14,716 nt of DNA from Candidatus Rifleibacteriota bacterium. Its GTDB lineage: Bacteria > Riflebacteria > Ozemobacteria > Ozemobacterales > Ozemobacteraceae. The position numbers and the translations under genes are program-made. The notes under the pieces are model-generated. The model worked only from the letters and a program-made list of their open reading frames with translations. It was not told the DNA's origin and did no database searches. The stretch covers positions 1 to 14,716 of the forward strand of contig JAKJFO010000101.1 of the NCBI GenBank assembly GCA_022704885.1, written 5' to 3'. Of this stretch, positions 6,416 to 13,588 are shown piece by piece (the stretch's first letter is position 1; each line of letters begins with the position of its first letter).

Positions 6416-8272
6416 ATGGATGACGTGCCGATTGTAACAGCAAACCCTGTAAACTTAATCATCAAGAAACAGGAAGAAGCTCCCAAGCCAACAAGAAAAG
6501 ACCGCATTAAAGAAAGTCTCAAAAATTTCTTCATGATGCTGCCACTTGCGCTGGTAGTAACTCTGCAGTTCTTTTTTCTTGGAAAAAGTTTCGGGAGTTT
6601 CTCAACTTTTCCGCTTACGACCTACTCGACTTACGTGATGCTGGGCTCTATTCTGCTGGTATTACTGTTCGCGCAGATGCTGATGCGCTCGATGATCTAT
6701 TCAACGCTCGCCGGGGCTGCTCTGGTCATGGGCATATTCTACGCCTGGTTCGGCGATTTTTACTCTCCGATGGCAGAAAACTTCCGCAGCATCGGCCTGA
6801 TCGTCAAATCTGCCTGGACCCGCAAGGATATTCCCTTCAATCTGCTGGTGACGGGAAGCATGACCGCGATAATCGCAGCTGTTACCTTTGCGCAGTTCTT
6901 CTTTTCGCTGCTCGTCAAATCATTCTTCGAAATTCTTTTCGGCAAGGAATGGGGCGACGGCAGAGTTGCAGGCTTCTGCGGTGCCATAGCACTTCTCGTC
7001 GGCATTCATTTCGGTTTCTACTCTTATGCAGCAATGTCTTCAGACACAGCAGAAAAGCTGGTCTGGAACCGACAGAGCTTCTATGAGCCGGTTGAAAGAT
7101 TCGTAACCCGCACTCCCGGCAACTATATGCTCGGCGCCGACCACCTGTGGGTCGAACGCGAAAACGAAATTGCCGCGCTCGATCTCAAGACCGGCAACGT
7201 TATCAACAGCCAGAAATTCAGACCAGCCGTAATTCACAAAGGTGTACAGCGTGGCATCATGCCGGTTTTCTGCGACAAAGACGCTCTCTATGGCTTCAAC
7301 CGAGACATGAGCATGAATGTCTGGAAAACAACATACCCGGCAAGTTTTCCCAATCTTGAAATCAGCGACGACAAAAAGGATCTTTTCAATAATATCCCGC
7401 TGACCACAAGGTTTATCGATGGCGGGAACAAGGTCTTTGTTCAATATGACTATGGCTATGCCGCCGTGTATAAAATGGAAGACGGCAATCAGCTCTGGTT
7501 CAAACAGGTCGATCTGCAGATTCGTGCCAACCGCGCGTTTCCTGATACATATCTCGAAGAAGCCTATCTGATTGAAGCTGGCGACAAACTTGTTCTCAGC
7601 TGTCACAATGGACTGGTACGCTGCCTCAACCGCGACAATGGCGAACAGCTGTGGCAATATCAGCACGGAACGCCAAAAATCAGCGGTCGCAGCCAGAAGG
7701 GCTATCTGTCGCGCGATGAAAACAAGGCTATCGCAGCCTTCAAATCAGGTGAAATCGTGACTCTCGCTCTCGATGACGGCCGGAAAATCTATCAGGCCAG
7801 CAATCCGGCTCTCGGCAGCAATGGCCCGGTTTATTGCCGGGGCCTCGAAGTAAGCCTGCTTACCGATGAAGGAATATTCCACAAAGTTGAAACTGACGGC
7901 GGTAAGAATATCTACATGGCCAACGTACTGCCACGCCGACTCGATCTGGTGCCGGTCGTTCAGGACTTGAGCCACGGTATTGTAGCTCATCGTGACGAGA
8001 TTATGAAGCTTGACGACGAGAAACGCGATGTTTCGGTGATCTTCCGAGCCGAAAGCAGAATTTTCGTCACCCGCCCGCTGTTCGATGATAAAGTCATGTA
8101 TATCGGCACTCAGGACGGCTGGATATACTGCATTCACTACGGCAGCAAGCATGAAAAGTGGCGCATACACGTCAACGGTGAGTTGCAGGAAGACTCGCTG
8201 ACGCTTCTCGACGAAGGTCTGCTGGTAACCACCCGATCCGGCTCGATATACAGATTTAAAAGAGACTTTTAG
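6416..8272 (+). CDS. five-helix membrane protein with PQQ-type beta-propeller
   Basis: Predicted inner-membrane protein of 618 residues. A basic cytoplasmic N-terminus (KPTRKDRIKESLK) is followed by five hydrophobic segments at about 38-56, 73-90, 94-112, 142-166 and 184-204. The basic loop after segment 4 fits an N-in, C-out topology, placing the rest in the periplasm. Residues about 240-618 carry repeated propeller strands in the PQQ/quinoprotein-like style: ENEIAALDLKTGNV, GYAAVYKMEDGNQLW, GLVRCLNRDNGEQLWQY, GEIVTLALDDGRKIY and DGWIYCIHYGSKHEKW, about 7-8 blades in all. No quinoprotein dehydrogenase catalytic residues are evident, so a scaffold or sensor role like that of BamB is more likely than an enzyme. 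AGGAGG (6404-6409) sits 6 bases before the ATG. The gene is divergent from the GAF/GGDEF gene; no clear promoter was found for it. Confidence 0.8.
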   Translation: MDDVPIVTANPVNLIIKKQEEAPKPTRKDRIKESLKNFFMMLPLALVVTLQFFFLGKSFGSFSTFPLTTYSTYVMLGSILLVLLFAQMLMRSMIYSTLAGAALVMGIFYAWFGDFYSPMAENFRSIGLIVKSAWTRKDIPFNLLVTGSMTAIIAAVTFAQFFFSLLVKSFFEILFGKEWGDGRVAGFCGAIALLVGIHFGFYSYAAMSSDTAEKLVWNRQSFYEPVERFVTRTPGNYMLGADHLWVERENEIAALDLKTGNVINSQKFRPAVIHKGVQRGIMPVFCDKDALYGFNRDMSMNVWKTTYPASFPNLEISDDKKDLFNNIPLTTRFIDGGNKVFVQYDYGYAAVYKMEDGNQLWFKQVDLQIRANRAFPDTYLEEAYLIEAGDKLVLSCHNGLVRCLNRDNGEQLWQYQHGTPKISGRSQKGYLSRDENKAIAAFKSGEIVTLALDDGRKIYQASNPALGSNGPVYCRGLEVSLLTDEGIFHKVETDGGKNIYMANVLPRRLDLVPVVQDLSHGIVAHRDEIMKLDDEKRDVSVIFRAESRIFVTRPLFDDKVMYIGTQDGWIYCIHYGSKHEKWRIHVNGELQEDSLTLLDEGLLVTTRSGSIYRFKRDF

Positions 8273-8308
8273 CCAGAATTCTGTCACACAAGAGTTCAAG
8301 AATTTAAC

Positions 8309-8384
8309 GTCATTGCGAGCGAAGCGAAGCAATCCTTCTGTCCATAAGATTGCCGCGTCGGGCTGACGCCCTCCTCGCAATGAC
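8309..8384. repeat. 76-bp nested palindromic repeat (REP/MITE-like)
   Basis: The outer arms GTCATTGCGAG (8309-8319) and CTCGCAATGAC (8374-8384) are perfect inverted copies, and the inner arms GCAATC (8329-8334) and GATTGC (8348-8353) pair as well. Between them lies a GCGAAGCGAAGC stretch. From memory, CATTGCGAG...GAAGCAATC palindromes of this kind recur in intergenic DNA of many bacteria. It sits between the convergent propeller and SH3b-TPR genes and could fold in RNA from either strand. No coding capacity or target-site duplication is apparent. Confidence 0.8.
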
Positions 8385-8416
8385 AGCGAAACAACAAGTG
8401 AAATGTTGGCAAAAAG

Positions 8417-9556
8417 TCAGTTCTTCTTTTCGGCTTTATCGGTTTTACCGGTTTTCGCTAACTGACGCTCGCAGTAGGCTATACGCTCATCTGCGAGCTT
8501 TTTCATGGTCGCATCGGGCGAGAATTCGAGGAATTTGCGGTAATTCATGATCGCATCCTCAAACTTGCCGGTGAAACCATAGACCGAGGCGAGATTATAA
8601 TAGGGGTCAGGAAAATCTGGCTCAAACAGAATGGCTTTTTTGTAATATTCGATAGCATCCTTGTTCTTGTCGAGCTGATAATAGGCTATGCCAAGATTGT
8701 TGCTGATCTTGCCGGAGCGCGGCGAGATCTTGAGCGCATCTTTCCATGATGTGAGCGCCTCATCGATTCTGCCAAGTTTGAACTGGCAGTTGCCAATGTT
8801 ATTGAGGATTTCTGCGTTCTGCGGCGCCTTTTTTATTGCCTGCATATTCTTGTCGAGAGCCTGAGTATACTGCTTTTTTTCATACAGCCGTATCGCTTCG
8901 TTATAAAGCTCTTCGGCACTGCCGGATACTTCTACCACACTGGCCGGAATCGGCTTTGCTACTGCAGCAACCTTTTTTTCATCGGCCTTTTTTTCATCGG
9001 CCTTCTTTTCATCGGCTTTCTTGTCGGCAACCTTCTCAGCAGCTTTCTTGTCAACCGCTTTCTTTTCATCGGCCTTCTTTTCGTCAGCCTTCTTGTCGGC
9101 GGCCTTCTTGTCGTCGGCCTTCTTGTCGTCGGCCTTCTTGTCTGTGGCCGCAGCTTTCGTCGGCTCTGGCTTTTTGGCCGTGGTTTCAGCAGCGGCCTTG
9201 TCATCGGTTTTTTCGGGCTTCTTCGCGCTTTCGGCTTCAGTTTTTGCCGGTTCGACAGCGGCACTGGCTGTTTCGGCGGCCGGAGGTTCCGGTGCGTCGT
9301 CGCTCAATTCGGTGCTGGTCTGGTATAGCCAGCCTACAGTACCATCATCGAAAGCAACTTTGATCCATTTACGGTCTTCGAACAGAATTCGATAGGCGTC
9401 GCCACGCATCTTTCTACCGATGATTGGCGAATTGAAACGGCCTTCACTGCGCAGATTGACATAACTGCCCTTTACCACGCCGGTGCGGGCATAAGACGGA
9501 ACCGAAGAAAATACCAGGGCAGCCAGTATTACTGCTGCTGCTGTTTTTTTGAGCAT
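8417..9556 (-). CDS. exported SH3b-TPR protein with Lys/Ala/Asp repeat linker
   Basis: Protein of 379 residues. A Sec signal peptide (MLKKTAAAVILAALVFSSVP, then SYA) is followed by a bacterial SH3 (SH3b) domain at about 26-80 (YVNLRSEGRFNSPIIGRKM ... KWIKVAF ... GTVGWLY), which in relatives binds cell wall or peptides. Residues about 85-205 are low complexity; 138-196 are some eleven pentads of the type A-D-D/E-K-K. Four TPRs fill about 214-350 (AEILNNIGNCQFKLGRIDEA, ISNNLGIAYYQLDKNKDAIE, PYYNLASVYGFTGKFEDA), with a short charged tail. The start is ATG 9556, since GGAGG (9562-9566) is 5 bases upstream; the ATG at 9568 precedes that site. Likely a periplasmic, wall-associated scaffold with a charged spacer between binding modules. 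Its own promoter lies directly upstream. Confidence 0.85.
   Translation of the reverse strand: MLKKTAAAVILAALVFSSVPSYARTGVVKGSYVNLRSEGRFNSPIIGRKMRGDAYRILFEDRKWIKVAFDDGTVGWLYQTSTELSDDAPEPPAAETASAAVEPAKTEAESAKKPEKTDDKAAAETTAKKPEPTKAAATDKKADDKKADDKKAADKKADEKKADEKKAVDKKAAEKVADKKADEKKADEKKADEKKVAAVAKPIPASVVEVSGSAEELYNEAIRLYEKKQYTQALDKNMQAIKKAPQNAEILNNIGNCQFKLGRIDEALTSWKDALKISPRSGKISNNLGIAYYQLDKNKDAIEYYKKAILFEPDFPDPYYNLASVYGFTGKFEDAIMNYRKFLEFSPDATMKKLADERIAYCERQLAKTGKTDKAEKKN
8969..9145 (-). repeat. in-gene 15-bp tandem repeats coding ADDKK/ADEKK pentads
   Basis: About eleven 15-bp units encode A-D-D/E-K-K, interrupted once by AAEKV plus a shortened unit. Neighbouring copies are almost identical at the DNA level (the plus strand shows repeated gccttcttgtcgtcg-type units), which suggests recent duplication and possible length variation between strains. 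Confidence 0.85.
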
Positions 9557-9583
9557 TTGTGCCTCCAACTTTTATAGGGCTAT

Positions 9584-9612
9584 ACTATAGCCTGCCCACC
9601 TCAGGCTGTCAA
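9584..9612 (-). promoter_or_regulatory. consensus sigma-70-type promoter for the SH3b-TPR gene
   Basis: On the minus strand, TTGACA (9612-9607) and TATAGT (9589-9584) are spaced by 17 bases, starting 5 bases after the stop of the upstream hydrolase gene. A small palindrome, GGCTAT-ACT-ATAGCC (9578-9592), covers the -10 element and could be an operator. Confidence 0.8.
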
Positions 9613-9616
9613 TGCC

Positions 9617-10384
9617 CTATTCTGCGCAGGTTACCGAGAGACTGATGATAGCGGGACCGCTGATAGTGATCTTGAGGCGATCACCGGCAGCAACCGGGCC
9701 GACTCCTTCGGGGGTGCCGGTCAGAATCAGGTCGCCCGGCTCGAGTGTCATGCAGGCCGACAGATCGGCGACAAGTTCGGCAAAGCCGAAAACCATCGAA
9801 GAAAAGCGGTCTTTCTGAACGAGCTCGTTGTTTTTCCAGACTTCGAGCATACCGCGGCTCCACTCCGGCGAAAACGGTGCGACCAGGCATGCCAGCGGAA
9901 GAAAGGTATCGAAACCTTTGGCCCTTGTCCATTGCCCGTCGCTTTTCTGCAGTTCACGAGCTGTCATATCAAAGCAGGCAGTAACACCACCAATGTAATC
10001 ACCGGCCTGTTCGACAGTCACATTCCTGGCCTGACGCCCGATAATAAGCGCCAGCTCGCCTTCGTAATCGATGCGACCATATCCCTTTGGCAGAATCACC
10101 TGCTGACCGCCGCCAACGATGGCACTCGGCGGTTTACTGAACCAGAGCGGGCGTGTCGGCACATCGTTGCCGAGTTCTTCGGCATGTTTGCGATAATTAC
10201 GGCCGACGCAGATGATCTTGCTGCCGGAAAAAGCCGACAGAGCATCAGTCGGGCATTGCTCGGTAAGCGTACCGTCTTTGGCGTGTCTGGTTACGCGCTC
10301 GTCGAATCTGGCCGAGGCAGTGTCGCGCCAGTCTCTGATATCAGCGGCAAAATAATGCCAGCCCTTCTGATTGCGATAATACAT
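9617..10384 (-). CDS. fumarylacetoacetate hydrolase (FAH) family protein
   Basis: Cytoplasmic Mg/Mn-dependent enzyme of 255 residues, in the FAHD1/acylpyruvase-like branch. Family marks: KIICVGRNYRKHAEELG (from about 56), the ligand motif DYEGELALIIG with E108 and E110, the third ligand D139 in CFDMTARELQ, K156 in RAKGFD, and the C-terminal LEPGDLILTGTPEGVGPV. Relatives hydrolyse C-C bonds of acylpyruvates, decarboxylate oxaloacetate, or isomerise hydroxymuconate-type and enol-oxaloacetate substrates; sequence alone does not separate these. The start is ATG 10384, with GGGAG (10396-10392) 7 bases upstream. A longer frame back to 10450 would translate through a strong hairpin and lacks family similarity. 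It follows the aconitase gene on the same strand after 134 bases, so a TCA-cycle-related substrate such as oxaloacetate is plausible. Confidence 0.88.
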   Translation of the reverse strand: MYYRNQKGWHYFAADIRDWRDTASARFDERVTRHAKDGTLTEQCPTDALSAFSGSKIICVGRNYRKHAEELGNDVPTRPLWFSKPPSAIVGGGQQVILPKGYGRIDYEGELALIIGRQARNVTVEQAGDYIGGVTACFDMTARELQKSDGQWTRAKGFDTFLPLACLVAPFSPEWSRGMLEVWKNNELVQKDRFSSMVFGFAELVADLSACMTLEPGDLILTGTPEGVGPVAAGDRLKITISGPAIISLSVTCAE

Positions 10385-10407
10385 GCGGTTGCTCCCATTT
10401 AAACAGG

Positions 10408-10432
10408 CAGCCGCTGCAGATTGCAGCGGCTG
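10408..10432 (-). terminator. strong hairpin between aconitase and FAH genes
   Basis: CAGCCGCTGCA (10408-10418) and TGCAGCGGCTG (10422-10432) form a perfect 11-bp GC-rich stem with a 3-base loop, 12 bases before the FAH ribosome site. On the minus strand only TTT occurs a few bases after it, so it may attenuate rather than fully terminate aconitase transcripts, or act as a leader or processing structure. No good promoter was found in 10385-10518. Confidence 0.5.
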
Positions 10433-10518
10433 ACGTTTATTTCTCATCAAATTTCATTGCCCGAAACGGCGATCTGATGTGCAAAAAGACCGTCAATTCT
10501 GCGCAATGACAGAACTTA

Positions 10519-12435
10519 TCAGGCTGCCGACTGCTTCTTGGCGAACGACAGGCGGCCACCGGCCTTGAGAATCACCTTGTCTTCATCGCTGAGAGTGTGG
10601 GTAACCGGCATTTTAACACCTTTGGTGATGTTTTCGATCACGAGATCGCCATCGAGATTGCTGACATCGATCTTGAGTTCATCGCCGACTTCGATCTTGT
10701 CATAGTCTGCCGGGTTCTTGAAGGTTGCCGGCAGAATACCAAAGTTGACCAGGTTGGCGAGATGAATGCGGGCGAAGCTTTTGCAGACTACCGCTTCGAC
10801 GCCGAGATACATCGGGCAGAGAGCGGCATGCTCGCGTGAACTGCCTTGGCCATAGTTATCTCCGCCAATGATCATGCCTTTTTTCATTTCGACGGCACGT
10901 TTGTAGAATTCGCGGTCAACACCTTCGAAAACGTGTTTGGCATATTCCGGAACATTCGAGCGCAGCGGCAGATACTGGCCGGCCGGCATGATATGATCGG
11001 TAGTAATATTATCGCCAACCTTGATCAGGGCCTTGCCTTTGAGTGCAGCCGGCATTTCTTCCTTGACCGGCAGAGCGGCGATATTCGGGCCTCTGACTAT
11101 CTCAACCTTCGAGCCATCAGCGCGCGGGAATATGAACATCGTATCGTCGATGCTGAATTTTTCAGGCATTTTGACTTCCGGGCATTTGCCCCACTTGCGC
11201 GGGTCGGTGAACTTGCCCTCGACAGCGGCAACGGCCGCCACTTCCGGACTCACCAGATAGACCTGAGCCGAATCAGTGCCTGAGCGCTTTTCAAAGTTGC
11301 GGTTAGAAGTGCGCAGTGCAACAGCATTCGACTTGGGTGCAAAACCCATACCAATACAGGGGCCGCAGGCACTTTCGAGCAGGCGGGCGCCGGCACCGAT
11401 GAGAGCGGACAATGAACCTTCGTCGGCCAGCATGCGTAACACCTGGCGCGAACCCGGGGCGATACCAAGTGACAGACGCGGATTTACAGTTTTGCCCTTG
11501 ATTATCTGAGCTGCGCGGGTCAGGTCAGTATAGCTCGAATTCGTGCAACTGCCGATCATTACCTGATCGACATCGAGGTGTTCGAGTTCGCTGATCGGTT
11601 TGACCACATCGGGCATATGCGGACAGGCGGCCAGAGGCACGACCTGAGCCAGATCGATGTCGATAACACGATCGTAAGTCGCATCGGGATCGGCCTTGAG
11701 CTCGACCCAGTCAGCTTCACGACCCTGCGCCTTCAAAAAGCGCCGGGTTTCGTCATCGCTCGGGAAAATCGAAGTAGTAGCGCCAAGTTCGGCGCCCATA
11801 TTGGTGATAGTAGCTCGCTCGGGCACGGTCAGCGTCGCGACGCCTGGGCCGGCGTATTCATAAACGTAACCCACCCCACCCTTCACCGTTTCGCGGCGCA
11901 GGATTTCGAGAATGACGTCTTTGGCAGCAACCCAGGGCTGCAGTTTACCAGTAAGGTTTACCTTTACCACCATCGGCATCTTGAGGTTGAAAGCATGTCC
12001 GGCCATCGACATCGCGACGTCGAGACCGCCAGCACCTATAGCCAGCGAACCTATGCCACCGGCAGTCGGAGTGTGGCTGTCTGAGCCGATAAGAGTCTTG
12101 CCTGGCTTGGCAAAACGCTCGAGATGCAGCTGATGGCAGATCCCGTTGCCGGGGCGCGAAAAAACGATGCCGAACTTGTCTGCGATCGTCTGCAGAAAAA
12201 TGTGGTCATCGGGATTTTTGAAATCCATCTGCACGGTGTTGTGGTCGACATAACTCACTGAAAGTTCGGTGCGCACGCGCGGCACGCCGAGAGCTTCGAA
12301 CTGCAGGTAGGCCATGGTGCCGGTGGCATCCTGGGTGAGCGTCTGATCCATTTTGATGGTGATCGGACTTTTGGCGGTCATTTCGCCGCTGGTCAGGTGG
12401 GCCTTGATGATCTTTCTCGTCAGATTTAACGACAT
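10519..12435 (-). CDS. aconitate hydratase (Aquifex-type, about 640 residues)
   Basis: Cytoplasmic [4Fe-4S] enzyme of 638 residues that interconverts citrate and isocitrate in the TCA cycle. Cluster cysteines are C297 in IGSCTNSSYTD, and C357 and C360 in SACGPCIGMG. Catalytic and substrate motifs include GSDSHTPTAGGIGS (117-130), the HTVQMDF-type region at 65-72 and, in the C-terminal swivel domain, GDNITTDHIMPAG (474-486) and GGDNYGQGSSREHAAL (524-539). The length and pattern match the short single-chain aconitases first described from Aquifex-like and deltaproteobacterial genomes, rather than the 850-900 residue AcnA/AcnB types. AGGAG (12446-12442) lies 6 bases before the ATG. It precedes the FAH gene on the same strand. 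Gene naming differs between lineages, so no symbol is given. Confidence 0.95.
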   Translation of the reverse strand: MSLNLTRKIIKAHLTSGEMTAKSPITIKMDQTLTQDATGTMAYLQFEALGVPRVRTELSVSYVDHNTVQMDFKNPDDHIFLQTIADKFGIVFSRPGNGICHQLHLERFAKPGKTLIGSDSHTPTAGGIGSLAIGAGGLDVAMSMAGHAFNLKMPMVVKVNLTGKLQPWVAAKDVILEILRRETVKGGVGYVYEYAGPGVATLTVPERATITNMGAELGATTSIFPSDDETRRFLKAQGREADWVELKADPDATYDRVIDIDLAQVVPLAACPHMPDVVKPISELEHLDVDQVMIGSCTNSSYTDLTRAAQIIKGKTVNPRLSLGIAPGSRQVLRMLADEGSLSALIGAGARLLESACGPCIGMGFAPKSNAVALRTSNRNFEKRSGTDSAQVYLVSPEVAAVAAVEGKFTDPRKWGKCPEVKMPEKFSIDDTMFIFPRADGSKVEIVRGPNIAALPVKEEMPAALKGKALIKVGDNITTDHIMPAGQYLPLRSNVPEYAKHVFEGVDREFYKRAVEMKKGMIIGGDNYGQGSSREHAALCPMYLGVEAVVCKSFARIHLANLVNFGILPATFKNPADYDKIEVGDELKIDVSNLDGDLVIENITKGVKMPVTHTLSDEDKVILKAGGRLSFAKKQSAA

Positions 12436-12481
12436 TTCCTTCTCCTTGGCTTCAATCTTTTTGTTCGCTTCTAAAGCAACT

Positions 12482-12505
12482 CCCTTTTCTGCTCGCAGAA
12501 AAGGG
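12482..12505 (-). other. 11-bp hairpin upstream of the aconitase gene
   Basis: CCCTTTTCTGC (12482-12492) and GCAGAAAAGGG (12495-12505) are perfect inverted copies separated by 2 bases, 47 bases upstream of the aconitase start and 57 bases past the preceding stop. No T tract follows on the minus strand, so it is either an imperfect terminator for the PtsN/zinc-ribbon unit or a leader element or operator for aconitase. I found no convincing promoter in 12436-12561. Confidence 0.45.
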
Positions 12506-12561
12506 GGTCTGAGTCACTAATTTCAGTTTTGCGGTTCAAGCATGGCGGTCGGGCTGCCTCG

Positions 12562-13038
12562 TCACAACTGCTTGCTGTCAGTCGCCGGGGTGGTCACGGC
12601 CTCTTTTCGAAATTCGATATTCTTGAGGGGAACATCGACGATGATGTCTTCGTTGCCATCGAGCTCGGCAGGCGCAAGCGGGTCTCTGCCGGCCGAGAGC
12701 ACCTTGACCAGGGTTATGGCTGTGTGATCGGGGCAGTTGCCTGCTTCATCCTGTTCGTAGCCACATTCAGGGCAACGATAGATATCGGGCATAAAAGATG
12801 CAGTCTGGTCAGATTCCTGCAGAAACATCGGTTCTTCTTTTTTAACTTCTGCAGACTCATCTTTGTTGCTCTTCTTGGCGCGTACCTTGAGCTTATCGCG
12901 CGGCGTCGTCTCTTTTTTGCGGCTTTCCTGAGCAAATACCCGCCGCGCCGGCTCAAGCGAAACCACGTCTAAACCAGAAAACCCTGCGCCGATAATGGCG
13001 AACAGGGCTATCGTAAAATACCTTTTTCGGTCAGTCAT
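12562..13038 (-). CDS. exported small zinc-ribbon protein
   Basis: Protein of 158 residues, family not recognised. The N-terminus MTDRKRYFTIALFAIIGAGF is a signal peptide or anchor, with possible cleavage after VFA at residue 36. A very basic and acidic, disordered-looking stretch (40-75) leads to YRCPECGYEQDEAGNCPDHT (88-106), where C89, C92, C102 and H105 make a CPxC-x9-CPxH metal knuckle. It resembles the small heavy-metal-binding modules with CPMHP...CPxCG found in copper and zinc efflux proteins, but with the ligand order changed. Zinc or another metal is likely. A VDVPLKNIEF strand follows. Its start ATGACTGA overlaps the end of the PtsN-like gene by 8 bases, which implies translational coupling. 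Confidence 0.7.
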   Translation of the reverse strand: MTDRKRYFTIALFAIIGAGFSGLDVVSLEPARRVFAQESRKKETTPRDKLKVRAKKSNKDESAEVKKEEPMFLQESDQTASFMPDIYRCPECGYEQDEAGNCPDHTAITLVKVLSAGRDPLAPAELDGNEDIIVDVPLKNIEFRKEAVTTPATDSKQL

Positions 13039-13483
13039 TTTCCTGAATTATCTGCATGACAGCCGCCGGGTCTTTGGCTTCCAGCAATGAGTTCTTGAAA
13101 TCATCGCTGCGCAGCAGACGTGAAATCTTGGCGAGAAGCTTGAGATACGGCCCACCGGAAGAAACCGGAGCAAGCAGCATGAAAATGAGATTGACCGGCG
13201 AGTTGTCGATCGCTTTAAAATCGATACCTTCTTCTGATCTGAAAAATGCCACAGTTAAATCTTTGATGGCACTCGAGCGGGCGTGCGGCATTGCAATGCC
13301 ACCACCTACGCCGGTAGTTCCCAACTTTTCTCTTTCGAAAAGCGCGTCTTTGAGAGCGGCTGGCTCCTTGATAGCACCTGTTTTTTCGAGTGAGGAAATG
13401 AACTTTTCGATAGCCTGATCTTTGTTTTCTGCTTCGAAATTGAGGAAAACCAGGTCTTCCTTCAGTACGTCAACCAATTGCAT
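13031..13483 (-). CDS. PTS EIIA-type protein (PtsN / EIIA-Ntr family)
   Basis: Cytoplasmic phosphocarrier domain of 150 residues, full length for a single EIIA of the fructose/mannitol class. The phospho-accepting histidine is H67 in GGGIAMPHARS, preceded by REKLGTTGVG. The closing helical part KLLAKISRLLRSDDFKNSLL is typical. As in nitrogen-PTS EIIA proteins, no transport subunit (EIIB/EIIC) is nearby, so regulation is more likely than sugar import; no HPr or enzyme I gene is in the window. GGAGG (13496-13492) lies 8 bases before the ATG. It has its own promoter and is coupled to the exported zinc-ribbon gene by overlap. The symbol ptsN is probable but not certain. Confidence 0.9.
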   Translation of the reverse strand: MQLVDVLKEDLVFLNFEAENKDQAIEKFISSLEKTGAIKEPAALKDALFEREKLGTTGVGGGIAMPHARSSAIKDLTVAFFRSEEGIDFKAIDNSPVNLIFMLLAPVSSGGPYLKLLAKISRLLRSDDFKNSLLEAKDPAAVMQIIQEND

Positions 13484-13519
13484 TGTTTTACCCTCCGGGT
13501 AGATGAGGTTTATGATGTG

Positions 13520-13548
13520 ATTATACGAACAGGAATTCAGGAATGCAA
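13520..13548 (-). promoter_or_regulatory. sigma-70-type promoter for the PtsN-like gene
   Basis: On the minus strand, TTGCAT (13548-13543) and a perfect TATAAT (13525-13520) are spaced by 17 bases. The transcript leader would be about 30 bases. Confidence 0.8.
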
Positions 13549-13551
13549 TAA

Positions 13552-13572
13552 TTTTTGCAGCGTTTGCAAAAA
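13552..13572 (-). terminator. weak A/T-rich hairpin after the protease gene
   Basis: TTTTTGCA (13552-13559) and TGCAAAAA (13565-13572) are inverted copies with a 5-base loop, about 17 bases past the protease stop and next to the -35 of the next gene. The stem is mostly A-T, so it is weak by itself. It may be a terminator or an upstream element of the promoter. Confidence 0.4.
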
Positions 13573-13588
13573 ATGTTTTGAGCAGACG

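Noticed and set aside
9021..9395. Plus-strand Ser/Ala/Phe-rich open frame
   Set aside because: It is the antisense reading of the Lys/Ala/Asp repeat; its low-complexity composition comes from the repeat alone.
10484..10510. Second copy of the 8309-8384 palindromic repeat
   Set aside because: Only CGCAATGAC is shared; the opposite arm and the inner arms are missing, so a chance match cannot be excluded.
10846..11283. Plus-strand frame opposite aconitase
   Set aside because: It is antisense to conserved aconitase motifs and has no independent support.
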